From NCBI RefSeq assembly GCF_000430805.1, contig NZ_AUMS01000004.1, positions 1-64,000 on the forward strand: a DNA stretch of 64,000 nucleotides. The letters run 5' to 3'. Below the pieces are notes generated by a model. That model did not search any database, was not told the DNA's origin, and was given only the letters and a program-made list of their open reading frames with translations. Source of the DNA: Chitinilyticum aquatile DSM 21506. GTDB taxonomy: Bacteria > Pseudomonadota > Gammaproteobacteria > Burkholderiales > Chitinibacteraceae. The translations under genes and the position numbers were made by a program. Of this stretch, positions 8,926-17,370 are shown one piece after another (positions within the stretch are counted from its first letter, which is position 1; the number at the start of each line of letters is the position of its first letter).

Positions 8926-9957
8926 TCACAACAGCTTCCAGGCAATGCTGCTGCCGGCACGCAGCGGCACCACGACACTGTCACCGAAGGCGTATTCGTC
9001 CGGCACCGTCCAGCTTTCCTTCACCAGCGTGATCTGGTCCGCATTGGGTTTCAGGCCATAGAAGGCCGGGCCGTTCAGGCTGGCAAAGGCTTCGAGCTGG
9101 TCAAGTTTGCCCACCGCATCGAAGGCTTCGGCATACAGCGGTACGGCAGCGTGCGCGGTATAGGCGCCGGCACAGCCGCAGGACGTTTCCTTGGCGCCCC
9201 TGGCGTGCGGAGCGCTGTCGGTACCAAGGAAGAACTTGGCCGAACCGCTGGTCGCCGCGCGCACCAGCGCCTGGCGATGCACCTCGCGCTTGAGGATCGG
9301 CAGGCAGTAGTAGTGCGGGCGAATGCCGCCGGCCAGCATGGCATTGCGGTTATAGAGCAGATGGTGCGCGGTGATGGTCGCGGCCACATTGGCGGGCGCG
9401 CTGGCAACAAAGTCGGCAGCGTCCTTGGTGGTGATGTGCTCGAACACCACTTTCAGCTCGGGCAGACGCTTGAGCAGCGGCTGCATTACCCGGTCGATGA
9501 ACACGGCTTCGCGATCAAAAATGTCGATTTCCGCATCGGTGACTTCGCCGTGCACCAGGAAATTCAGCCCGACTTCGGCCATTTTTTCCAGCACAGCCAT
9601 TCGGCGATCAAGGTCGGTGACACCGCTGTCGGAGTTGGTGGTAGCACCCGCCGGATACAGCTTCACGCCATGCACGAAACCGGATTCCCTGGCGCGAACA
9701 ATTTCATCCGGCGAGGTATTGTCGGTCAGATACAGCGTCATCAAGGGCTCGAAGGACATACCCTCTGGCACGGCAGCCAGAATGCGCTCGCGGTAGGCGG
9801 CAGCCTCAGCCACCGTCGTTACCGGCGGACGCAGATTCGGCATCACGATGGCGCGACCGAATTCGCGGGCGGTGTGCGGCACGACCGATTTCAGGAACTC
9901 ACCGTCACGCAGGTGCAGGTGCCAGTCATCTGGGCGGGTAATGGTCAGGGTTTGCAT
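8926..9957 (-). CDS. pyrC: Dihydroorotase (class II)
   Basis: 343 residues, the normal length for the short proteobacterial PyrC. It closes the dihydroorotate ring in de novo pyrimidine synthesis. Metal ligands H13 and H15 are seen in [10 protein letters not shown]. The carbamylated lysine lies in [17 protein letters not shown]. Later metal ligands are in FLVHGEVTD and FEHITTK, and the catalytic Asp in FLGTDSAPH. The gene follows tusA by 19 nt, suggesting an operon. A possible 50-nt relative of the dispersed repeat at 9714-9763 lies in it, but codon use there is normal. Confidence 0.96.
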   Translation of the reverse strand: MQTLTITRPDDWHLHLRDGEFLKSVVPHTAREFGRAIVMPNLRPPVTTVAEAAAYRERILAAVPEGMSFEPLMTLYLTDNTSPDEIVRARESGFVHGVKLYPAGATTNSDSGVTDLDRRMAVLEKMAEVGLNFLVHGEVTDAEIDIFDREAVFIDRVMQPLLKRLPELKVVFEHITTKDAADFVASAPANVAATITAHHLLYNRNAMLAGGIRPHYYCLPILKREVHRQALVRAATSGSAKFFLGTDSAPHARGAKETSCGCAGAYTAHAAVPLYAEAFDAVGKLDQLEAFASLNGPAFYGLKPNADQITLVKESWTVPDEYAFGDSVVVPLRAGSSIAWKLL

Positions 9958-9976
9958 GGCGAAAGTCTCGGTGAAA

Positions 9977-10231
9977 TCAGTCGGGGCGCTTCTGGATCAG
10001 AAACAGGAATTTGCCGTCCTCGACCCAGTGCTCGACCAACACATTGCCGGTTTGTTTGCAGAACGCAGCAAAATCGGTCGGCGTGGCCGGGTCGGTGCAG
10101 GTGACCTGCAGCAGCTGGCCACCAGCCAGCGTTGCCAGCGCCTTCTTGGTGCGCAGGATGGGCAGGGGGCAATTCAGGCCGGACAGATCGGCGCTCAGGT
10201 CGGCAGTCGGGCGGGCAGAAGAATCGGACAT
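9977..10231 (-). CDS. TusA-family sulfur carrier protein
   Basis: 84 residues from the ATG at 10231 ([13 protein letters not shown]). The CPxP motif in [15 protein letters not shown] holds the sulfur-binding cysteine of the TusA/SirA fold. The fold is completed by a β-strand with [11 protein letters not shown] and a helix [13 protein letters not shown]. TusA proteins pass sulfane sulfur to tRNA thiolation or other sulfur-transfer partners; the partner here is unknown. A longer frame upstream exists, but its N-terminus looks non-coding. It is co-directional with pyrC. Confidence 0.85.
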   Translation of the reverse strand: MSDSSARPTADLSADLSGLNCPLPILRTKKALATLAGGQLLQVTCTDPATPTDFAAFCKQTGNVLVEHWVEDGKFLFLIQKRPD

Positions 10232-10415
10232 GGCAGTGGCAAGCGGCAAAAACATGATTTTACGGTGTTTCCGTCGCCAGCGGCAGCGCTGCGCAAGGCC
10301 GGCATGCCCGACGGGCGGTAAAAATCCGCAGCAAGGCTTAAGTTCCGCTTCATGCACGCCGGTTCAAATACACCTGCAGATTCTGCAAAACCACCGCACC
10401 TACTGGAGATTGACC

Positions 10416-10682
10416 ATGCTGAAACTCATCGCTGCCGTGTCCGCCACTCTGATCGCCGGCTCCGCCCTGGCTTCCGCCGACTGCACCAAACACCCGAAGG
10501 CTGAATGGATGCCGGAAGCACAGGCCCAGGCCAAGATCACCGAAATGGGCTACAAGATCAAGAAGTTCAAGGTGTCCGGCGAATGCTATGAAATCTACGG
10601 CTGGAACAAGGAAGGCAAGAAGGCCGAAGTCTACTTCGACACCAAGGACCTGAGCATCGTCAAGTCCGAAATCGGCAAGTAA
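10416..10682 (+). CDS. Secreted PepSY-domain protein
   Basis: 88 residues. Residues 1-20 are a signal peptide (MLKLIAAVSATLIAGSALAS). The mature part has a PepSY-like layout: helix with EAQAQAKITEMGYKIK followed by strands FKVSGECYEIYG and AEVYFDTKDLSIV. Two cysteines (22 and 57) could form a disulfide. CTGGAGATTGACC precedes the ATG. It leads a same-strand run with PAP2, cytochrome b561 and a two-component pair, an arrangement seen where PepSY proteins accompany cytochromes b561. Function is inferred only: a periplasmic partner or inhibitor. Confidence 0.82.
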   Translation: MLKLIAAVSATLIAGSALASADCTKHPKAEWMPEAQAQAKITEMGYKIKKFKVSGECYEIYGWNKEGKKAEVYFDTKDLSIVKSEIGK

Positions 10683-10693
10683 GCCGGAGCCGG

Positions 10694-11497
10694 ATGCCCA
10701 TGGCCCGCAGTCATCCTGCCCGCCGGCAGTTCATCGCGGTCAATGCCACTGGCTTGCTGCTGGTGGCACTGCTTCTGCTGGCGATCAACCAGTTCACGGA
10801 CTGGGACATCCGGCTGACCGACTACTATTACGACACGATCCAGCAACGCTTTCCCTGGCGCGACGCCTGGTTGACGGCCGAGCTGGGGCATCACTGGCTC
10901 AAGCTGGCTTTCCAGTTGCTCGGCGGCGCGCTGCTCCTTGGCATGCTGCGACAATGGCAAACCAAAAAAATTCAGGGTATCGCCCTAAGACGCTCACTGG
11001 TAATTGGTCTCAGCATCATACTGGTACCCAGTATCATCGCCACTCTCAAGCATTTCAGCAGCCTGCACTGCCCGTGGGACATCGACCGCTGGGGCGGCCA
11101 TGCGCCCTTCCTGCGCCTGCTTGACGCGCTGCCTGCCGGTGTCGCTGGAGGTCAGTGCTTCCCTGCCGGCCATGCCACCAGTGCGCTCTGGCTGCTGGGG
11201 CTGATTGCCTGCTGGCTGCCCGATCAGCCGCGCCGGGCGCTACGGATGACTCCCCTGCTGCTGGCACCAGGCCTGCTGCTTGGCTGGCTGCAGCAGATGC
11301 GCGGCGCGCACCTGCTGTCGCACACGCTGTGGTCGGTCTGGCTGAGCTGGGCGATTGTCGCCGCGCTGTCGGCATGGCTGCTGTTTCCCGCACTGCAAAC
11401 CGAGGAGAATCACGATGCAACGCGTCAAGGTCTGGGATCCGCTGGTCCGCATCCTGCACTGGGGGCTGGTCCTCTGCGTGCTGGGCAATTTCATTAA
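10694..11497 (+). CDS. PAP2-family membrane phosphatase
   Basis: 267 residues with about six hydrophobic segments. The phosphatase signature is present: KHFSSLHCPWD (first motif with K), CFPAGHATS (second motif; SGH replaced by AGH) and GAHLLSHTLWS (third motif with the nucleophilic His). Likely substrates are lipid phosphates such as phosphatidylglycerol phosphate, undecaprenyl-PP or lipid A. The 3' end overlaps the cytochrome gene by 83 nt, so the last ~28 residues (TEENHDATRQGLGS onwards) are probably unstructured. A degenerate repeat copy sits at 10975-11023. Confidence 0.85.
   Translation: MPMARSHPARRQFIAVNATGLLLVALLLLAINQFTDWDIRLTDYYYDTIQQRFPWRDAWLTAELGHHWLKLAFQLLGGALLLGMLRQWQTKKIQGIALRRSLVIGLSIILVPSIIATLKHFSSLHCPWDIDRWGGHAPFLRLLDALPAGVAGGQCFPAGHATSALWLLGLIACWLPDQPRRALRMTPLLLAPGLLLGWLQQMRGAHLLSHTLWSVWLSWAIVAALSAWLLFPALQTEENHDATRQGLGSAGPHPALGAGPLRAGQFH
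10975..11023. repeat. 49-nt palindromic element, coding copy (PAP2 gene)
   Basis: GGGTAT and ATACTG are 37 nt apart, and the interior matches the intergenic copy at 19323 (GGGTATC, GCCT, AAG, AAT.GGT). Codons in it (CTA, AGA, TCA, ATA) are rare in the neighbouring genes. Confidence 0.52.
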
Positions 11498-11954
11498 CGA
11501 ATCCGGTGAAACCTGGCACCGCTGGGCAGGCTACATCGCCAGCGCCATCGTGCTCACCCGCCTGCTCTGGGGGCTGATCGGCACACGCCACGCCCGCTTT
11601 TCCGACTGGTTTCCGACCCCCGGACGCCTGTTTCCCTATCTGAAAGCGCTGCTGCGCGGACAGCCGCCACGCGTGCTCGGGCACAATCCTGCCGGAGCAC
11701 TCATGATGCTGCTGCTGATGACACTGGTGCTGACGCTGGGCGCCACCGGATATATGATGGGGCTGGATGCCTTCTGGGGCGAGGAATGGCTGGAGGAGCT
11801 GCACGAAGGCTTCGCCAACACGCTGATCGCCTGCGTCGGCCTGCATGTACTGGCAGCCATCGTGGAAAGCATCCGCCACCGCGAAAACCTGCCGCTGGCC
11901 ATGGTGCACGGCTACAAACGGCTAGACTCGGCTTCTCACGAACAGGATCAATAA
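11415..11954 (+). CDS. Cytochrome b561-type membrane electron carrier
   Basis: 179 residues with four transmembrane helices. Histidines that can bind two b hemes are in RILHWGL, ETWHRWAGY, EELHEGFAN and CVGLHVLAAI, the pattern of the Ni/Fe-hydrogenase cytochrome b / cytochrome b561 family. It would move electrons between quinones and a periplasmic partner. GAGGAG precedes the ATG by 7 nt. It begins inside the PAP2 gene and is followed after 6 nt by the response regulator, so translation is probably coupled. Confidence 0.9.
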   Translation: MQRVKVWDPLVRILHWGLVLCVLGNFINESGETWHRWAGYIASAIVLTRLLWGLIGTRHARFSDWFPTPGRLFPYLKALLRGQPPRVLGHNPAGALMMLLLMTLVLTLGATGYMMGLDAFWGEEWLEELHEGFANTLIACVGLHVLAAIVESIRHRENLPLAMVHGYKRLDSASHEQDQ

Positions 11955-11960
11955 CTCTCA

Positions 11961-12623
11961 ATGCAACTGCTGCTGGTCGAAGACGATGCCCTGCTGGGCG
12001 ACGGCATCAAGGAAGGCCTGCTCGATGCGGGCTTTACCGTCGAATGGCTCACCGACGGGCTGGCCGCCTGGCATGCCCTTTCGGTGCCGCACCAGTTCGA
12101 CGCGGTCGTGCTCGACATCAACCTGCCGCACATGGATGGCCTCACCATCCTGAAGCAACTGCGCGCCAAACCCGATGCCATTCCGGTGCTGCTGCTCACC
12201 GCCCGCAGCCAGATCGACCAGCGCATCGAGGGGCTCAACAGCGGCGCCGACGACTACCTGCCCAAGCCCTTCGCGCTGGGCGAGCTGACCGCCCGCCTGC
12301 AAGCGCTGCTGCGGCGCAGCCACGGCCATGCCAGTGAAACGCTGAGCTGGCGCAATATCCGCCTCATTCCATCAAAACAGCAGGTATTGCTTGATAACCA
12401 AACACTGGAGCTGACTGCGACCGAATACCGTCTGCTGTATCTGCTGATGATGAATGCTCCGCACTATCTGTCGCGCACGCAGCTGGAAGAAAAACTGTTC
12501 GGCTGGCAGAGCGAACTCGAAAGCAATTCGCTCGACGTCCACCTCTCGCACCTGCGCAAGAAACTGGGGGTTGATGCCATTCGCAACCAGCGCGGCCTGG
12601 GCTGGCGCATGGATGCCGAATGA
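11961..12623 (+). CDS. OmpR-family response regulator (QseB/PmrA-like)
   Basis: 220 residues. The receiver domain (1-115) has acidic residues in VEDDALLG, the phosphorylation Asp at D51 in VVLDINLPHMDG, and K101 in PKPFALGE. The C-terminal winged helix (about 125-220) ends in NSLDVHLSHLRKKLG and RNQRGLGWRM. It probably controls the surrounding operon, as QseB-type regulators often do. The stop overlaps the kinase start by 4 nt. A repeat-like 49-nt stretch (12382-12430) lies at the start of the DNA-binding domain. Confidence 0.95.
   Translation: MQLLLVEDDALLGDGIKEGLLDAGFTVEWLTDGLAAWHALSVPHQFDAVVLDINLPHMDGLTILKQLRAKPDAIPVLLLTARSQIDQRIEGLNSGADDYLPKPFALGELTARLQALLRRSHGHASETLSWRNIRLIPSKQQVLLDNQTLELTATEYRLLYLLMMNAPHYLSRTQLEEKLFGWQSELESNSLDVHLSHLRKKLGVDAIRNQRGLGWRMDAE
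12382..12430. repeat. 49-nt palindromic element, coding copy (response regulator)
   Basis: AGGTAT and ATACCG with exact 37-nt spacing; AACC is present at the left inner position, but the right inner GGCT is lost. Local codons (TCA, GTA, TTG, CTT, CAA, ACA) are unlike the rest of the gene. A weaker member. Confidence 0.45.
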
Positions 12624-13957
12624 CACGCACGCTGCGACACTGGCTCAACCGCTCGCTCACCACCCGGCTGGCGTGGTTCACCGGCCTGGCCACCCTGCTG
12701 GTGTGGGCCATTCTCAGCATCAGCACGCTCATCGTCCTGCGCGATGAATTCGGTGAAATGCTCGATCATCGCCTGCAGCACGTCGCGCGCATGCTGCTGG
12801 ACTTCGACGCCCCGGGCACAACGCAACTCGCTCGGCACAAGAAAGACCGCACCTTCAATTTCGCGATTTATGACAAAGATGGCCGCCTGCTGGCCAGCAA
12901 GCGCCAGCCACCGCTGCCACTGCTGCCGCCGGAGGAAGACCGTCGTTCGCGCCGGCTGATCGATTATCAGGGCGAACGCTGGCACATCGCGATGGCGCAT
13001 GACGAGGAGCGCACCGTCGTCGTTGGCGAACTCAGCGACTGGCAGGACGAGCTGCTGGAAGAAATGCTCGAGCACCTGGGCTGGCCGGCAGCCATTTCCG
13101 CCCTGCTGCTGCTGGGGGCACTCTATCTGGCCGTGCGCCGCGCACTCGGCCCCTTGCGCGAATTGCAGCACGAACTGGCTGCACGCTCTCCGGCAGACCT
13201 GACCCCACTCACCAGCCCGGTTCCCGCCGAGATCAAACCACTGACGCAGCAGCTCAATCAGCTTTTTGCTGCTGTGAGCAATGCCATGGCGCGTGAAAAG
13301 CGCTTCACGGCCGATGCCGCGCACGAACTGCGTACACCGCTGGCTGCACTGCAGATCCAGCTGGAAGTCGCCAGCCAGAGCCCGCGCCCCGACGCGCGCG
13401 AGCGCGCGCTGCAGAATGCACTGACCGGCGTGCAGCGCACCACGCAGCTCGTCAACCAGCTGCTGGATCTGGCGCGGCTCGAACACCTTGGCCAGCTTGA
13501 CACCTGCGCCGTTGACCTGAACCAGCTCGTGCGCGAGGCAGCGGACGCCAATGATGCCAGCGACGAAATCCGCATCGACGGCAGCAGCGAATTCTGCCCG
13601 GTCGGTGACGCCGGCCTGCTGCGCCTCTTGCTGCGCAACCTGATCGACAACAGCCTGCGTTATGGCAAGGCACCGGTGGTGATCAGCCTGCAGTCGCGCG
13701 GTTTTACCGTTACCGACAGCGGACCCGGTGTCGCGCCGGACGTGCTCGCCCGCCTGGGCGAACGCTTCTTCCGCCCGCCGGGGCAAGCACAGACCGGAGC
13801 CGGGCTGGGCTTGTCGATCGTGCAGCGCATCAGTACGCTGCACGGGGCCAGTCTTGATTTCGCCAATCGCCAGGAAGGCGGCTTTGCGGTCAGCGTCCGC
13901 TGGCCGGAACTCGCCCAGGAAGCAAGCCACTATGCACCACCACGACCATCCGCATGA
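12620..13957 (+). CDS. Sensor histidine kinase (QseC-like)
   Basis: 445 residues. Two membrane helices (about 22-42 and 155-172) enclose a small periplasmic sensor domain of about 110 residues. A HAMP-like linker follows. The phospho-acceptor is H235 in AAHELRTPLAAL. The ATPase domain has LLRNLIDNSLRYG (N box), DSGPGVA (G1) and GAGLGLSIV (G2). It is the partner of the response regulator, with which it overlaps by 4 nt. The end overlaps the CDF transporter by 26 nt, tying metal or redox sensing to export as an inference. Confidence 0.94.
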   Translation: MTRTLRHWLNRSLTTRLAWFTGLATLLVWAILSISTLIVLRDEFGEMLDHRLQHVARMLLDFDAPGTTQLARHKKDRTFNFAIYDKDGRLLASKRQPPLPLLPPEEDRRSRRLIDYQGERWHIAMAHDEERTVVVGELSDWQDELLEEMLEHLGWPAAISALLLLGALYLAVRRALGPLRELQHELAARSPADLTPLTSPVPAEIKPLTQQLNQLFAAVSNAMAREKRFTADAAHELRTPLAALQIQLEVASQSPRPDARERALQNALTGVQRTTQLVNQLLDLARLEHLGQLDTCAVDLNQLVREAADANDASDEIRIDGSSEFCPVGDAGLLRLLLRNLIDNSLRYGKAPVVISLQSRGFTVTDSGPGVAPDVLARLGERFFRPPGQAQTGAGLGLSIVQRISTLHGASLDFANRQEGGFAVSVRWPELAQEASHYAPPRPSA

Positions 13958-14909
13958 TTGCGATGGCGGCCATCACGCCGCCCATGACCACGAATTCGAC
14001 CACAGTCACCACCACCATCATCACGCTGCGCCGGCGTCGCAGCGCCGGCTGGTCTTTGCGCTGCTGATCACCGGCGGTTTTGCCGTTATCGAACTGCTGG
14101 GCGGCTGGTGGACCGGCTCGCTGGCACTGATGTCGGATGCGGGCCACATGTTTACCGATTCGGCCTCGCTGCTGCTGGCGCTGATTGCCAACCTGATCGG
14201 ACAGCGTCCGGCCAATGACGATCACTCCTACGGTTTCGGCCGCGCCGAAGTCATCGGCGCGCTGATCAACAGCCTGGCGATGATCGCGCTGGTGGTGTGG
14301 ATCGGTGTCGAAGCAGTGCAGCGCCTCCTGCACCCGCAGGAAGTGAACGGCGGCGGCGTGATGATCATCGCCATCATCGGCCTGATCGTGAACGTACTCT
14401 CCGCGTGGCAGCTCTCGCACGACCACGACAACATGAACAGCCGCGCCGCGCTCATCCATGTGCTGGGCGATCTGCTGGGCTCGGTGGCGGCGATTGCCGC
14501 TGGCGCCATCATCTATTTCACCGGCTGGAAACCGATCGACCCCATCCTGTCGGTGCTGGTGCTCGCGCTCATCATGCGCTCGACCTGGCAACTGCTGAAG
14601 CAGGCCACGCACGACCTGATGGAAGGTGTGCCCTCACACCTCAAGCTGCACGAAATCGGCATGGCGCTGGCAGCCGAACCGGGCGTGCGCGAGGTGCACG
14701 ATCTGCATGTCTGGCGCATCGGCGGCAAACGCGTGGCTCTGTCGGCACATCTGCAGATTGCGGATGGCCAGCAGTGGCCCGCCCTGATGGCACGACTCAA
14801 CAAACTGTTGCTGGAGCGCTACCGCATCGACCATGTTACCCTGCAGCCAAGCTGGCACAGCCCGCCGCCCAACGGCCGGGTAATCCCGATCCAGCCACGG
14901 CACAATTGA
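13932..14909 (+). CDS. Cation diffusion facilitator (CzcD/ZitB-type metal exporter)
   Basis: 325 residues from the ATG at 13932. The N-terminal 35 residues are extremely His-rich (MHHHDHPHDC, then GGHHAAHDHEFDHSHHHH), a cytoplasmic metal-binding tail. Six membrane helices follow. The transport site residues appear as SDAGHMFTDSASL in helix 2 and ALIHVLGDLLGS in helix 5. The C-terminal cytoplasmic domain shows EVHDLHVWRIGG. These features fit proton-driven export of Zn, Co or Cd; the metal cannot be fixed from sequence. The first 26 nt overlap the kinase, so it probably belongs to the same operon. Confidence 0.94.
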   Translation: MHHHDHPHDCDGGHHAAHDHEFDHSHHHHHHAAPASQRRLVFALLITGGFAVIELLGGWWTGSLALMSDAGHMFTDSASLLLALIANLIGQRPANDDHSYGFGRAEVIGALINSLAMIALVVWIGVEAVQRLLHPQEVNGGGVMIIAIIGLIVNVLSAWQLSHDHDNMNSRAALIHVLGDLLGSVAAIAAGAIIYFTGWKPIDPILSVLVLALIMRSTWQLLKQATHDLMEGVPSHLKLHEIGMALAAEPGVREVHDLHVWRIGGKRVALSAHLQIADGQQWPALMARLNKLLLERYRIDHVTLQPSWHSPPPNGRVIPIQPRHN

Positions 14910-15007
14910 TGCTGGGTGGATTGATACGGGGCTGATTGCTGCAAAGCCGATTGAGCCCCACCCCGTCCTTTGTTAGCATCGCAGACCATTGCTTTCTGGA
15001 AAACACC

Positions 15008-15595
15008 ATGCGCGCGTCCCTCCTTATCGGCCTGCTCCTGGCCGGCGTTACCACCAGCGCCCTGGCTGACGAGTTCGGCAATCATGCGCCGGATGGCACC
15101 ATGCCCGGCGAAGACGGCCTGATCCGTGGCTGGATCAACAGCAAGAAAGCCCCGCCCAAGGAAGGTGAATTCACCCTGCCCGAACTGGCAAAGCTGCAAG
15201 ACTGGGCGACGGTTACCGTGCTGCAGCCGGTGAAGAACAACAATTTCGGCATTGCGCTCGATAGCGTCAGCATCGGTCCGGACGATGAAATCGTCCGCTA
15301 TGTGTTTGTCGTGGAATCCAAGCGCAGCAAGGTGCGCAACTACATCTATGAAGGCATTGACTGCTTCAGCAGCCAGTACCGCACCTATGGCTGGGGCAAG
15401 GCCGATGGCAGCTGGCTGAAAAACGAAAATACCGAGTGGAAGGACATCGTCCGCAATACGCACAACGCCTGGCAGGCCGACCTGATGGACGAGATGTGCC
15501 GGGCCGCCGGCCCCTACAAGCTGCCGGACATCGTCAGCAACCTGCGCACCAAGCGCATGCCTGGCGAGTGCACCGGCTGCTCGCTCAGCCAGTAA
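15008..15595 (+). CDS. CNP1-like family periplasmic protein
   Basis: 195 residues with an 19-20-residue signal peptide (MRASLLIGLLLAGVTTSALA). The mature protein has the CNP1 family pattern: FTLPELAKLQD, a core with DSVSIGPDDEIVRYVFVVES, then NYIYEGIDCFSSQYRTYGWG and a final CTGC pair. The family is mostly found in betaproteobacteria and has no known function. Cys residues in the core and C-terminus could form disulfides. The gene converges on rsuA, with a perfect palindromic repeat between them. Confidence 0.85.
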   Translation: MRASLLIGLLLAGVTTSALADEFGNHAPDGTMPGEDGLIRGWINSKKAPPKEGEFTLPELAKLQDWATVTVLQPVKNNNFGIALDSVSIGPDDEIVRYVFVVESKRSKVRNYIYEGIDCFSSQYRTYGWGKADGSWLKNENTEWKDIVRNTHNAWQADLMDEMCRAAGPYKLPDIVSNLRTKRMPGECTGCSLSQ

Positions 15596-15604
15596 CAAAA
15601 CCAA

Positions 15605-15653
15605 GGGTATATGCCTACAGCCATTGGGGAGCAATGGCTGTAGGCATATACAC
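15605..15653. repeat. 49-nt palindromic element, best-preserved intergenic copy
   Basis: A 20-bp perfect inverted repeat (15607-15626 with 15632-15651) around a 5-nt loop. Left half starts GGGTATATGCCTACAGCC; right end is ATACAC. It starts 9 nt after the CNP1 gene stop and ends 6 nt before the rsuA stop, filling a convergent junction, so it could act as a bidirectional terminator. It defines the 22+5+22 architecture of the family. Confidence 0.93.
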
Positions 15654-15658
15654 GCCAA

Positions 15659-16378
15659 TCAGGCGGCGAGCAGCGCCAGCTGCTCCGGCGTCAGGTAGCG
15701 CCACTCACCCTCGCCAAGATCAAGGTCAGTCAGCGTCAGCCCGCCGATGGCCGTGCGCGTCAGCGCCGCGCAGTGGTTGCCGGCAGCGGCTAGCATGCGC
15801 TTCACCTGATGGTATTTGCCCTGCTCCAGCACGATTTCGATGCGGAATTCGTCGAGCTGTGCGCAGTGCACGGCCGCCAGCGGCGCGGGCTCGTCGATCA
15901 GCTGCACACCGGCGAGCAATTTCGCCACCAGCTCCGGCGTCACGGCTTCCGCGCAGGTCGCCACATAGAGCTTGGGGACATGGCGCCGGGGATGGCTTTG
16001 CGCGTGAATGAAGGCGCCATCGTCCGACAGCAGCAGCAAGCCGGTCGTGTCATGATCCAGCCGGCCCACCGGCTGCACATCCCGCCATTCGAAGTTTTCC
16101 GGCAGCAATTCCAGTACCGGCGGATGGTGCGAGGGCTTGCGCGAGCACTCGTAGCCGGACGGCTTGTTCAGCGCGATATACACCTGGCTGCGGTATTGCC
16201 AGTCCTCGCCAAACACCGTGAACGGCAAGCCTTCCTCGGGCTGGATTTCCTGCTTCCAGCTCTTGGCCGGCACGCCATTGATCGTTACCTCGCCGTCGTC
16301 GACCAGATCGCGACAGCCCTTGCGCGAGCCAAAGCCCTGGCTTTGCAGGAAACGGTCGAGGGTAAGGGCTTTGGCCAT
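15659..16378 (-). CDS. rsuA: 16S rRNA pseudouridine(516) synthase
   Basis: 239 residues from the ATG at 16378 (MAKALTLDRFL). An S4-like RNA-binding domain (about 1-60; RFLQSQGFGSRKGCRDLVDDG) precedes the RluB/E/F-RsuA catalytic domain. The catalytic Asp lies in GRLDHDTTGLLLLSDDG. The ending EGKYHQVKRMLAAAGN and LRTAIG-like LTRTAIGG are typical of RsuA. It modifies U516 of 16S rRNA during small-subunit assembly. Frame extension upstream to 16849 looks non-coding and overlaps the opposite gene. Confidence 0.92.
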   Translation of the reverse strand: MAKALTLDRFLQSQGFGSRKGCRDLVDDGEVTINGVPAKSWKQEIQPEEGLPFTVFGEDWQYRSQVYIALNKPSGYECSRKPSHHPPVLELLPENFEWRDVQPVGRLDHDTTGLLLLSDDGAFIHAQSHPRRHVPKLYVATCAEAVTPELVAKLLAGVQLIDEPAPLAAVHCAQLDEFRIEIVLEQGKYHQVKRMLAAAGNHCAALTRTAIGGLTLTDLDLGEGEWRYLTPEQLALLAA

Positions 16379-16552
16379 GCTGGAATCCGGAAATCGTGTC
16401 AGAAGGTGCGCATGGTAAGCCCGCGCCGCAGTGAAATCCAGCGCCGGCAGGCAGCAGGCCAGATCCGGGACGCCGCGCCAGGGCGGCGGGCTGCCGCATG
16501 CGGCGAACAAAGCGTGACGCGAAGCTGACATCGAACGCGCTAAGCTGGTGTT

Positions 16553-17329
16553 TTGCCCGGAATCGCTGTCGTGCTGGATTCGCTGCTGCTGTTTGCTGTT
16601 TCGCTCGTCGCCAATACGCTCTCGGCACTCGCCGGCGGTGGCGCGGGACTGCTGCAGCTGCCCATCCTGCTGTTTCTGGGGCTGGCGTTTCCGGTGGCGC
16701 TCGCCACGCACAAGCTCGCCAGTGTCGCGCTGGGCGTCGGGGCGACGCTGAAACACCTGCGCTCGGGCACGCTCGATCTGCGTTTTTCCGCCATCATCCT
16801 CGCCGCCGGCCTGCCCGGCGTGCTGCTGGGCGCGCGGCTGATCCTGCACATTCCGGATCAGTGGGCGCTGCTGGCGCTGGCGATTCTCACTACCGGACTA
16901 GGTATTCACTCACTAGCCACGCCCCAATTGGGCCTGCAAGGCATACCCCGGAATCGGTCCGGATGCCGGCTCTGGCTGGGCGCCACGGTGCTGTTTCTGA
17001 TCGGCGTGCTGAACGGCTCGCTGACGTCGGGCACCGGCCTCTTTGTCACGCTGTGGCTGGTGTACTGGTTCGGGTTTGAGTACAAGCGTGCCGTTGCCTA
17101 CACGCTGGTACTCGTCGGCCTGTTCTGGAACGGTACCGGCGCACTGGCGCTCGCCATGCAGGCCGGCATTTACTGGCCCTGGGTGCCGGTGCTGCTGGTG
17201 GCCTCCGCTCTGGGCGGCTATCTGGGCGCACACTGGGCGCTGGTGAAGGGCAATCTGCTGGTCAAGCGCTGCTTTGAAGTCGTAACCCTGCTGACCGGCA
17301 TTTCGCTCTTCATCAAGGCCTTCTGGTAG
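16553..17329 (+). CDS. TauE/SafE-family membrane transporter
   Basis: About 258 residues with eight hydrophobic helices and the family layout: N-terminal AVSLVANTLSALAGGGAGLLQ, repeated later as FLIGVLNGSLTSGTGLFVT. Members export sulfite, sulfoacetate or other organic anions; substrate unknown here. The first clear start is TTG at 16553; GTG at 16571 is an alternative. Neither has a strong ribosome site, so the start is uncertain. The central loop (about residues 117-132) coincides with a 49-nt repeat copy with abnormal codons. nudC follows after 41 nt. Confidence 0.85.
   Translation: MPGIAVVLDSLLLFAVSLVANTLSALAGGGAGLLQLPILLFLGLAFPVALATHKLASVALGVGATLKHLRSGTLDLRFSAIILAAGLPGVLLGARLILHIPDQWALLALAILTTGLGIHSLATPQLGLQGIPRNRSGCRLWLGATVLFLIGVLNGSLTSGTGLFVTLWLVYWFGFEYKRAVAYTLVLVGLFWNGTGALALAMQAGIYWPWVPVLLVASALGGYLGAHWALVKGNLLVKRCFEVVTLLTGISLFIKAFW
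16900..16948. repeat. 49-nt palindromic element, coding copy (TauE loop)
   Basis: AGGTAT and ATACCC are 37 nt apart, with inner AGCC and GGGCCTG. It aligns well with the copy in parA (23340). It covers codons for the cytoplasmic loop between two helices, using CTA, TCA, TTG, CAA and ATA, which are rare nearby. Confidence 0.72.
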
Positions 17330-17370
17330 CCAGACGGCCAGCGCCAACACAACTTTCTCAGAATCCGACC

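Noticed and set aside
9714-9763. Possible 50-nt element in pyrC
   Set aside because: Ends AGGTAT and ATACCC fit, but the interior does not match the family and codons are ordinary.
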